Assembly (NCBI RefSeq): GCF_051020985.1
Contig: NC_135003.1
Location: forward strand, 10,223,501 to 10,287,500
Source of the DNA: Nomia melanderi
Lineage: Eukaryota; Arthropoda; Insecta; Hymenoptera; Halictidae
Length of the DNA stretch: 64,000 bases
Direction: 5' to 3'
Shown here: positions 34,301 to 45,510 of the stretch, piece by piece
Layout: every line of letters begins with the position of its first letter
Position numbering within the stretch: position 1 is the first letter of the stretch
Notes under the pieces: model-generated
Told to the model about the DNA's origin: nothing
The model's input: only the letters and a program-made list of their open reading frames with translations
Database searches by the model: none
Made by a program: the position numbers and the translations under genes

Positions 34301-36655
34301 TCTTTCAATATTGAAATTAGTGGTAGGTATTCCTGGCATTTATGCTTCGGAGAAAACTTGTTTTCTCTTTTGAAATATGCAGTGTACCTTTATTATTAAG
34401 TTTTGTGTGGAAGGGTTGTTTAATAAATGTCATCAGCGTAATCTAATCTACCGTACATCTTCATCGGTGTGTTTTTATCCGCGAAGTATTTGCTTAGAAC
34501 AATGATGTTATTGTTCATTGTACGATACCCGAACTAACAAGAGCTTTGACACGGGTAATGAGGAACCTGTTACCCCTCCCTCGCCCACCTTCCATATATG
34601 TATCGCATTCGAATCTCGTATTCTGTCCAATTATTGTGGAACGCAGCCATTGTTACACCATTCGAGCTTTCAACGAGATAATGATGCTCGTAAATCGTCC
34701 CTGTTGCGTCTCCCTGATAGTTAAAAGGCGGAACGCGAGGAAATTTTCGATTAAACCTGCCTGACAAATCAAGCCAGTGCGTTATCCTTTTCGACGCGAT
34801 CTCCGCGTGCTTTGAAAACTTGAATGACTTTCACAACATTGTAGAAAGTCGTTAACACGTTAAATGAACTTTGAACGCTAAAGACGGAGAAGCAAATGAA
34901 GTCATAAGAATTTTTCTGCGAGCCAACATTATCGTGCTAACAACAAACTAAATTCTTCCCTATTTTAGCAGCAGAATAATAGACAAATGTATTGAATTTA
35001 AATAATATTATCAATTTACAAAAAAAAAGGTAGAAGATAGCAACGCTTAATAACGTGATTCCAAGTTGATCCCGAAAATGAATTTCATATCTGTTTTTAT
35101 ATTATTCTAAGTATGAACTTTGTTGTAAATGTACCGTGAAGTCCTCGTATGAAACAGTAAAAGTGGAATATGATCTGCTCGTACGAGAAACCACTTCCGC
35201 GGCATTCGAACGAGTACGGTGCACGTGAGAAAATGAATGAAGCTCGAATATCACTTGCCGAATTGATAGAATGACACCAGACCGGAGATACATGTTGCAG
35301 TTAGGATAGCTCGGTGACACGGCGTTGCTGGCGCACGCATACACGCGTTTAAAAACCAGTTGACAGAGTTTTTTTCCCTGAACGGATTCCACGTACGTAA
35401 CGTGCCATTGTTCAAGATTGCCCGCCGGTATTAAAGTGCCATCTGAACACGTCGTTACTTTTCTTGCGCCGCGTAATTCCACCCGCTGAATTACGGTGCT
35501 CTTACTTTACTCTGACTCTCACAAAAAAATCGCCCCTTGGGATGATTAAAGCCGCCGGACTTTCCACGTCGCAGCGGGGAATGAAACAACATCACTTAAA
35601 ACCGTTAATTTCATTTCATATCCGCTTTCAAATTTTTTCACCTGCTTATTGACTCCGTCAAATGCAAGTTTTGTGTTAGCGTTCCCCATTATTCTTTCGC
35701 ACACCAGCGTGAAACGCAGTACGAGCTAATTAGTTTGTCTACTTAATATCTTCGTCGATTAACGTTGCGTTAACATCGGAGTGGATAAGTTACCGCACAA
35801 GGCTCGTGCATTATCCGCGAAGAAAATAAATAAGAAATAAATGAACGCTTCAGTCGATTTAGTTTCATATTTACTCAGACACCCGGGATTCATAAATATA
35901 CGTTAATTAACCAGCAGATTTCCGTGTTTACATAAAAAGAAAAGAAGGAACAGAACAGCGGCTCGCGTGATCGCCGCGCGATGAAATTTTATAGAATCTC
36001 CTTGCGTCGAATAACGAGAGATTACGGCTTTGGTGACGAAACGATAGAATAAGCAGCGCGAGCTTGCAACAGGTGCAGGCCGTTGCCGCAACGCTAAGCG
36101 TTTTCGTGCGGCGAGCAATTACAGGCGGTCGTCCAGGCGTAATTCACAATAATACCGCGACGCGCCGGCAACACGCGAGAATCTCTACGCTTATCCTTTT
36201 ACATCCGATTTCGCTTTCGAGAAAGTTACGAATTTATCAGATCGGTCCACTAGGCTCTGCCGAGAAATTTTCTCCTTTAATTTGAAGAGTCCCGAGCATG
36301 GCCGCGGTGCATAACGCCGGAAAGATGGCGGCCCCAACAACGCGGACGAGACGGATGCGTGGATACCGGCGCGATACCAACCGTTTTTCAACATATCATT
36401 AAACTTCGTAGATCCGTTATCTCGACGTTTCGTTAAACGTTACATGCCCGATGAATATTCAAAGAGTTTCTTCATCAGCGGCTAGCACGCGAGAAAAATA
36501 ATTTCACCCAGGGGAAAAGATAGACGCTGTCCCGGGTGGAGCTTCTAGGAACAAGGAAAAAGTACTTCTTTTCTAGTACACAGGCGGGTTTGCTAATTAA
36601 ATTTGCTCGTAATAATAAACGAACTTACGTCTAACCTTTCTATCTTTATGGCTAT
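31391..36655. other. Gene-free DNA; CpG-rich 31.7-33.8 kb
   Basis: No supported gene. Notable sites are an 18-bp perfect GC palindrome at 32121-32138, a possible transposon terminus at 32499, and a 15-G run at 33928. Open frames on the minus strand around 33.2-33.9 kb overlap each other and lack any domain. Confidence 0.45.
33928..33942 (+). repeat. Run of 15 G
   Basis: An uninterrupted G tract in otherwise mixed sequence. Such runs can form G-quadruplex structures and are also prone to length errors in assembly. Confidence 0.9.
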
Positions 36656-36896
36656 TGTAGGGCTACTAAAATAAAAACCGTAGTCAGGTTAAATATATTT
36701 ATTATGCGATGTGGCTCTAAGGAGGAACGGCGACTGACTGCTCTTCCTCGACTTCTTTTCCAAAAGGGAAAACCCCTCAGTCGAGGGCGTACGTGACCCA
36801 GGTCATGGTGGTCCCCTTGGTCGTAAACTTGTCAATGGGCCTGGACTATCTCTCAGGCCCCCAAGTATCGACAAGCAAAAGGGCGAACCGTCAACA
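36656..36896 (-). mobile_element. Solo LTR of a retrotransposon (241 bp)
   Basis: Read on the minus strand it starts TGTTGACGG and ends GCCCTACA, the TG...CA ends of an LTR. It is flanked on both sides by the 4-bp duplication ATAG (CTAT on +, 36652-36655 and 36897-36900). A poly(A) signal on the same strand (TTTATT on + at 36698-36703) lies about 40 bases inside the right end, as expected for an LTR. No internal retrotransposon sequence is near, so it is a solo LTR left by recombination. A 4-bp duplication fits Ty3/gypsy-type integration, but the family is not identified. Confidence 0.72.
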
Positions 36897-36900
36897 CTAT

Positions 36901-39900
36901 ATTCATGTGTTTAACAATAACTTTTTTTTTCACCCAAATTTCATATTTTCAAATGAAAAGATGTAAACGACCTTCGCCTGACCTTGACACTTGAATCCAT
37001 AACTTGTAACCTACATATACTTCCGTATTTCTACAATGCATTTCTGTTTCTTCTGTATACGTCTTATTATTATTCATATGATTAGAATTGCTATTTAAAC
37101 GATACAGACATTCATCATCAAAGATGTTTCATTCTATCGATCGCTTGTTCAAAGTTCAATTCTCTCTCAGACGATTCTAATCTCGCTTAGTCCTATGGGC
37201 GAATGTGCAATTTAACGAAGCATTAGAAGAACGGGGAAATATTTATCCCGCCTTGAACGGTATTAACAGAGTTAACGAGGTGAAAATGCATTCGGTGCGA
37301 ACTAAGCTGCCTGCCATTATCGTTCTATTCCGCGTAACGAAAGCTGGATGAAGTTTCTCGTATTGTTCCGGGAATACACTTCATCCGAGGATCGATATCG
37401 CGTCAGCCCGGCTCATTCATCCGGGATTATAAGACGGTTCGCACGCAAACTCTTCGTCAGCGGTCTTAACGTGTTCAATTTATTTTCATGGCGTATTAAG
37501 GCACTAACCGACATCACGGTCCGGCGATCACCGTAGCGCTTTCCCCGTAATTCTAGTGCGTGCGTACTTGGCACAACGAGCTCTATGCGTCTCTCTATCG
37601 TGACATATCAACGAGTTTGTTCGCGCGTTAGCTGCCGTTGCATACCAAGGACGCAACGCTTATGCTCCCTCAACCAGAGACATAGATGGTCACTAACACA
37701 CACCAGGATTACCCAACCTGTACAGTGGGTTGGTAACTGACCGTTATTTTAGCATGCCTCATTAAACTAATCCCATTGTTTATTTATTCTTTCATACGGT
37801 CCCCCGCCACAGACACACATGTACCTTGACGCTCTTCTGGTTATTTTATGTCAGCGGCAAAGAATTCATTACCTTGAAGTCTGACTCAGTTTTAGACGTC
37901 CGTTTTTCTTTCTTCGGCCTGGGTGCTGCATATTCGTAACACCTGTTCGACTGCTTTTTCACGAACTACTCGTAAAAGTTTGCACGGTTCATACAACACA
38001 TACCCCATTGCTAAAGCATTTAAACGGTTTTTGTCATTCGACATCGTTCTTTTGAAATACACTTTTAAAGCGAAATAGATCTCGCTAGACTTTTTGAGTT
38101 ACGCGACGTTACGGGCCGTTAGAAGTTAAATTGAAATGGTTGTCACGTAATTTCGATGAGGTGACACGGTTTTGCCAACTTATGCTTTGGGTTAGCTGTT
38201 GTACATTAAAATGATGTCTATTAGAATCGATGGAAGTGGGTAATCGATCGGACACTGCTTATCATCATCTTTGTGTTAAAGATACCTCGGATTCTTCTGC
38301 ACTGCTCCACAGTTAGATCCTAGCATTCAGAAATTTGAGGTTACTACATCACAGCTTCATCAATTATTTAATTATCTTTTATGGTAAGAAAGGTCATGGA
38401 GTAATGGATCTTGCGTGGTAATAAGAAAATCGAAATGGTGCAATTCGGGATAATTAACGATCTCTAAAACATATTCGGAAAGAAATTGACTTTTCACGAG
38501 TGGTTCAACTTCATCATGTTCTAGAATACATACGTTAGGTTGTATATCCTGAAAAGCATTTTCTCATAGAGTCTCCGCAAGGTGGACAGCAATATGTACA
38601 GTGACGAAATTGCGACACCTTTGGCTAGTAGAAAATTACTATTTTACGAGCCTTTGCGCGAGCATTCGCGGCATCGGAATGGGTGATAAAATTCAGAAAA
38701 TCAGGGCTCACCGATTACGCGCAACGTGTAGAAACATTAAAGGTTTCGAGGAACGTTACTTGTTTTGCACAGCGTTCCTCGTACATGTACTTACTATAAT
38801 TATGAGTCCTGCTCATGATAAGTAATCTTTATACACACGCAGGCGACGAGTTGAAAAGTTAATTATTGAAAATCGCGAACCCCTTCTTCTATGGATAATC
38901 CTCCGGTTCTAGTAAGTGTACAATATTCGTAGTTTGCCTATAGAAAAATATAGATAAAAGGCGAGGTAGCAGGTTATATTTAACTTTCATTTAAAATAAT
39001 AAAATAGCATTTATGTCTGTTAATTTTTATAGAAAATCTTTGACAAAACATATCATAAGAGGACGGATTAATTCCCTCAAACCTAAGAACACCAGAATTG
39101 CGAGCAAATACGCGGAAGGATTTGCAATTGAAAATCGATAAACCTCGTGATCTTAACGTGCTCGTGTTACGCGTACCTTAAACATAATTGCGTAACCTGC
39201 GAATTGTGTTACACTTATTGCAAGTCCTTAAGAACCTCGTATAATAGCTTTAAATGAACGTGCTATCGCCGCGGCGCCATTAACTTTCACTATTCGACGC
39301 GCAACATTCGTAAAATTTCGGATTGCGCAATAGTCCGACCCAGGACTTCGTAATCTCAGCGGACGATGAAAAAGCAAAAGGGTCGATCGAACGTTATGCG
39401 GTTCCGAACTGGAAAAGCCGCCCGCAAACTTATCATTAGTTTCTCCGGTTGCATCACCCGTGATCCGTCCCACGCGTCGATGCATAATTAAACCGCAACA
39501 ACGGGGATTCCCCTGACTTTCCTGCCGACTGCGCGTTACCCCGCTCGGGTCCAGTTAATTGGAATCGCATTAACTGTGGGAATTAGATTTATCGGGTAAT
39601 TTACACCTTCATCGCGTAACGCGGCTCATTCAATTCTGATTTTCACGCCAGCCAGCCGGCGATCGTTGCATCTCAACAACTGGATACTAAATGATTTCGC
39701 ACGGGTTGTAAAAAGAACTGTGAATTCTAGATAATTATAATCGGACGGTGACAGCGGTGTCTCTCCGACGTTGCTTAACTGAACAAGCCAGCTATTTGCA
39801 ACAGCCTGTTCAGTGTTAATTCTCTTTACAGGCTTCATAACCTGCGCGGTAGTAAAAGCCGTAGAAATCATTACTGAACGTAAAAAATTATATAGTAGAT

Positions 39901-42399
39901 CGCTTATGGTTTTTAATTGAGAATTCCTGACACTATCGCCAACGTGTCGCAAACAAAAACAAAGCAGGCGTAATTGAAGCGGGAATAATTTTAAATAATC
40001 GATGATTGATTTATCTTGAATTTTTAAGTCATCGTTAAACGTCATCCGTTTGCTTCTGCTCTAATTGCCACGGAGACATTCGGAGAGCTTGATAATTCAA
40101 TTCGCAGTAAAAAGGGGCATGAATCGATCTTACTGAAACAAATCGATTTACAATTCCCATGGACTGTACCGAGTTATAGAATCTCCACCTCGTCGCATAT
40201 AGACGTTACGACCTCTATTTATTCTGTTAGGCAATAAACCACTGGAAAGCACTTTGTATCAATAAAATCTATTTTTTTAACGGCGCACGCTGCGCGGTCG
40301 CGATTCCGCCGGTAGTTAAGATCGCCATCGGAAGTTTTATGAATCTGTCCGAACTGTCTTCGATTAATTCGAGCCGCCGCGGGGTAGCTGAACGTTCGAG
40401 GTGTTAGGATGAGATGTCGCAAGTGGCTCATTAAAATCGCGATCGCTCGCAGCTGCGGCGCGTGGATCGCGTTCCGTCGTTCGCGTAACGGCGAACCAGG
40501 TCGCTGCCATTGATAGTTGGGAATTTCATAATTCGTTCTTCGACGGTTAACGGAAACCTATTATTTTCTTCTTTCGTTCTAATTAGATCTCGTTTCTTCG
40601 GACGCCATTTGTCACGGTGCAAAGCTAAGAACGGCCACGGCTCTGCACGTTTTTCGGCCGGCATCGTGCAACCATGCGGTTTTCTCCACAGGTTTTCCCC
40701 TTCGGTCGATTCGACGAATACCGTATAAAAACCGTACCAATATCTCGTAGCAGGATAACGCAAATATTTACACATAATCTAAACGCTGGATAAGACTGAA
40801 AGCGTTACATCATATTCGATGTACTGTTCCGAGCAGCCAAAATACAGGATAGTTTTGTAGTCTCGTTCAAGTGGTACGCAAGTTACTTTAGTAATCTGAG
40901 TTTTCCGTTAAAGTAATACTTTAATTGAGTCATGCGCGATTTTTGCGAATTCCAATGAACAGAGCAAGCTTTATGTAACTCCGATGCTTGCAAATACATG
41001 TGTGCAACGGAACAGAAATAAACATGGGACCAATTAACGTCTTTATCTTAATTTAATCTGAGACTATAGATAAACTGAAAGTATAGGCAGGTTCATTATA
41101 TTTACTAATTTATCATGAAGTATTCAATTTCTGTTTTTTAAGGGTTTCGCAATTCAATCAGTTATACATTTAAATTGATTACCTTATTTACTCCTAGATG
41201 ACCGTACAGAAGGAAAAATGATTTATGTTCTACTGCTATTTATTAAAAGTTACGTAAAGCAAAAGTATGAAGTAGCTACAGCAGTGTGCATTTGTCTACA
41301 AAATCGAGGAATGTATCTCCCCTTAATCGCCATTCATTTTAATTCAACAGATGGTTCAACAAATTCGATGAGATTCGTCTTCCACGAATCAACGAAACAA
41401 ATCCGAGCCCGTCAAAGCTCGATATCCTACACTCGAAGTGAGCGGCCGGAATTAACCGATTTTACGCAGCGTACGCCATCTGCAATCACAAGTTAATTAA
41501 ATTTTACGGCCCACGCGGGATGATTAAATCTCAGCTTTCTAAAAGCGAAATATATTTTTTTTCTATGATTTAAATTGCGCCCGTATAAAACGCAGCGGAA
41601 CGTAAAAGTAAAAATTGAAATTTCCCGAGGAAATCCTCCGGCGCTGTTTCCGACCGGTTCTGTCGTTCGTTTTTCCGCGGATTTCCTTATCTGCCGAGTG
41701 ATCCGTTTAACGTCCTTTCGACGTCCGTTTCCTGTGTTCCAAATTCCGATTTCTGGCGGATTCGTGTTGCGAAACTCTGACTAATCGGCGAACGATTTCC
41801 TCCGTCTCGGCGGACGTCTGTCGTAAGCTCGGAACACTCGCGCGCGGATGACTCAGGGGAAATATCGAATGAGGAAGAAGAACGGAGGCTGATCTCTCCT
41901 CTCCTCGAGGACGATCCGTGATCTTGCCCGATCGAGGACGAGCCATCAAGGTGCAACGATCCTCGGTGACGTAACCGGCCAACGGCGGAACGATCTGCCG
42001 CGAGGCCGCCGCGAGAACTGCTTCTCCGGACGGATGATGCAAGTTCTATTAACCTAGGCAACGGATGAGAGAGGGAGAGAGAGGGAGAGAGAGAGACGCG
42101 CCGTGAACTTGGCGCTCAAGGGAATCTTCGCTCGTCCGCGTTATTATCGGCTTGTCCCTGTGCCGGCGCGATTCAATTAAACCGCGCCGTAGATGGAACT
42201 CTGTCGTCTGTCCCGCGGTGAGCTGCTCTTTTATAGCGATCCCGGTGTACGCGACGCTCGTTAAGTCCTAATGGGAAGATGAGCGATGACATTCCAACGA
42301 TCCAGACGATACTTCCGGGTCATTAGGGGACGCGCTTTTTCATCGCTCCGCCCGCGTTGGAGACGCCACAGAATGCTCCACATGTGGGATTCACTGGGA
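36901..42399. other. Gene-free DNA
   Basis: No supported gene. CpG-rich patches at about 37.3-37.7, 39.2-39.7 and 40.2-40.7 kb and 41.6-42.3 kb. Open frames of 114-139 codons on the minus strand (39626-40045, 40431-40775, 41687-42061) show no recognisable domain or partner exons. Confidence 0.45.
42067..42097. repeat. GAGA-rich tract
   Basis: About 30 bases of GAGA and GGGA units. In insects GAGA tracts are bound by GAGA factor and often mark promoters or enhancers; no gene start is seen beside it, so function is inference. Confidence 0.7.
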
Positions 42400-42610
42400 T
42401 TGAACTCGTTTACTGCCACGAGAATTTTCAGCGTTTTGTATAATAGCTATTCTTTCGCAATGAAGGCGAATGGTACTAGAATTAATTATTAAATGGCGTT
42501 TATCGAATGGCGCTGGAAGTTTTGTGTCATTAGATATTTTTATTTTAGAACATTTTAGATATTTTGAGATTAAACGTTTCTATTTTACCACTGTAGCTGT
42601 CAACGTATCA
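42400..42610. mobile_element. Diverged copy of MITE family A
   Basis: The left end (TTGAACTCGTTTACTGCCACGA) and next 60 bases follow the element at 1806: GAGAATTT, GCGTTTTGT, ATTCTTTC, AAGGCGAATGGTACTAGAA against its GAGAATTT, TGTTTTGT, ATTCTTTC, AAGGCAAATGGTATTAGAA. The right end (GTAGCTGTCAACGTATCAA) is the decayed inverted repeat. TTAA ends are mutated, so this is an older copy. Confidence 0.7.
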
Positions 42611-45270
42611 AAATGTTTCAGTTTATTTTGATCCATATTTTTAAAGATCTTATTTCGCTTCTCAACTTATACGCTGGAACTTCGATTGTCTGATTTAATT
42701 TGGCCACTAACAATAACGGATAAAAGGAGGTTCTAGAAGAAATTTTTGAAAATATTTTTGTAAAAATCAATTGTATGTATTAGAAGTAGAATGTAAAGAT
42801 TGGAATCATTGAGTGCTATTGTATTTAACGTAAGCCGTTAGTTGGTCCTATTGTATTTAATCCATTAGCGTTTAATAACACGCTAAAGACGTGTTGCTTG
42901 AGTGAATTTAAAATGTGCAGTTAAAATGTCAAAGACATGCACGAGTCGCGATTATTTTGAATGCGAATAAGTCAATGCCGTTTGTTCTGTATGTATAGCG
43001 ATTGATTTTATACGGTTTCAGTTACCGTTCCATATAATTACAAAGTAATTTCTTTTGTTCCCTGGAATGAATAAGCGTAAAAGTAAGCGATACGTGAATG
43101 GGTTAATAAGAAGGTTAACGTATCTGACAAAAGTAGGCCTAGAGAAACACCGAGAAAAATTAGGAATTACAGATTTTAATGGACATTGCTGTTTATGAAG
43201 TAGTGGAAAACGCCTGCTTTCCACCGGTTAATAAGAACATTTCTAATCACGCGGAATTCTGCTGATATACGCCACCATCGTTATTATTATCTTAAATGAC
43301 CATTTCGAACTATAACTGACGTTTCTTTTTTTCGATAACTTCATACGCGGTAAGTACGAGTTAATATTTGCTCTTAATAAGCGGCATTCCCAGATATTCA
43401 TCAGTAGACTAGTTGGAGTTATATAAATAAATGACGCGTGATGAGATAAAAATCGATAGAACAGGAATTTTAAAATCCAATTACTGTGTTTTTATATTAT
43501 ATTTCACTTAATTGGTTAAAGTTATTCGCTTAATTATTTTTCTTTTGAACATTATTCACTTAATTAAAGTTTCCTTTACGTTGGATTGAAATATTGTACA
43601 AAAATAGTTATATACACGAATATCGGTTACGTGGTAGTAAGAGAGGTTCATGTGAAAGTTTGTTTAGCGTAAAGATATGACAGATGAGTATTCGTTATTT
43701 ATTCATGGGATGATTTATTTGAAAGATGAAGTTGTCGCTTCAAAGTAATGGAATGAGTTCTAAGTGGATGTTTGTTCGAATTCAGCTGATTTCCCGATTG
43801 AATTGTAAATCACTGAATCGTTAGTACGTTTCATATTATGGAACCCCCTGTATATCGGTCATATAGGAGCGGTACAGTAGAAAATGGTTAATGATTAAAT
43901 GATCGTTAGAAACTGCATGGGCAGTAATAAATCAAACGGTTACATTTCGTTAGGATGACAAGCCACTAATGGATACTGAAATTGCAATGTTACTATTCCC
44001 ATTTCATTGATCTGTACTGCTGTTTAAAGAAAAAAAAAAAAACATTTCTAATCCATGAATGATAACTGTCTCTTCACTGGTAAGTAATTGTGAGATATCC
44101 TCTGACCTAAATGATCATATGATTGGTGGGCCGGTGCTTTTATGTTTTTGAGATGTAGGCAAGCAGTTTGAAGGTTCATTAACTTCTAAGCACTACAGTT
44201 CGATCAAAATCAGTTGTCTCCACAAGGTCGATTTATGGATTTTAAATTTGTCTCACTTAAAGTTAGTCTCAGAAAATTGACAAGGAATGCAGAAATTCAG
44301 TTCGAAATTCTCATGAGGTAGTTCTCTCGATATTACAATAGAAGGGACTGTAGATACTATATAATTTCAAGGTCGAATGAATTTACAGCGAGCAGTAAAA
44401 CAACTCGTAGAAAGGAAGTTCCACTAACTGAATATCATACCTTACATACCGTGCGTCTTATTAATTTCATATAATCATTAATAAGGAAGGTACATATTCT
44501 TGGACAAGAATGACTAATATCAAACAAAAAACTGTTCAAATAATACTTTCTTCATTATTTGTACTTTAATTGACTTTCACACATGGCTATATTATTTTGC
44601 CGTGAATACTCGTCTAAAGTTATTTACAATAAATTATTCAAATAAAATATAATCTATCCTGGACGTCAAGCAATTGTTACTGTAACAAAGTAGACAATCA
44701 TCAAGAGTATATAGAACGAATTATCTGAAAGAAGTATATTCGAAGGAATTCGAGCAAAGTTCGACTCCGTGCAAAAGGTACTTCACAAAACGCCCACTCG
44801 AATCCATTCTCCCCCGATCGGCGGGTCCATTTTTCATTCCCGCGTCAAGGATCATGGAAAGGGCAGTAAACGAAACGGCGGCACACACGATCGCGGATAT
44901 TATCTAACCTTTAATGCCGCTGAGTATTCGAGCGGTCGCGAAACGGCCGAGGAAAACGGAGTCGGAATGGTCAGCGGAGTCGCGTGCGTGTCGAACGGCG
45001 GCTCCGCTCGAAAACCTCCGTTGCCATCGCCGCTGCCGCGACTCGATCGGAACGAAACGGAACCACTTTTACGCCGCATTCTTGGCATTGAAGTGTCTCC
45101 CGTACCACGCCTGGCCTGGGGTGGGTGTGGCACACGGTGAACTCGTGACGTACCTCCCCCCAACGAACTACCCAGTCACGTTACGACACACGTAAACCGA
45201 TCGAACAATGCGTGATGTTAAATATTTCCGGTCCGAAAGGTTCTTGGTTGTTCAGTCTTCAACGCTGGAA
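42611..45270. other. Gene-free AT-rich DNA
   Basis: No supported gene. Contains a 13-A run near 44030 and a possible transposon terminus ending at 43851. The frame 44769-45140 (123 codons) lies in a CpG-rich patch and has no recognisable domain. Confidence 0.45.
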
Positions 45271-45510
45271 TTAACCCTTTGCACTTGAGAGGTAACTCTT
45301 AGTCACCACTCGATTTGATGCAGTAAAACTATAAAATTTGATGTTCAACATTGAATTAATGTATTGGTGTGTGAAATGTTGGGATAAAAAAGCTTTGTTT
45401 CTCAATACACTTGTGATTTCTCTTTGAGTTAATTTAAAAGAATATCGTCTGTGTATAGTTAGAAAATGTTAAATATTTCTAATAAAATACTTCCGAGTGC
45501 AAAGGGTTAA
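45271..45510. mobile_element. TTAA-flanked MITE (family C)
   Basis: A 240-bp element. The left end reads TTAACCCTTTGCACTTGAG and the right end, reverse-complemented, TTAACCCTTTGCACTCGGAA; the first 15 bases are identical. TTAA at both ends fits a piggyBac-type target duplication. Interior AT-rich with no open frame. Its termini differ from families A and B. Confidence 0.82.

Noticed and set aside
41687..42061. Two overlapping Arg/Ser-rich minus-strand frames
   Set aside because: Two frames open over the same GC-rich bases, which is a composition effect.
44769..45195. Three overlapping frames near 45 kb, up to 123 codons
   Set aside because: CpG-rich composition, open on both strands, no motif.
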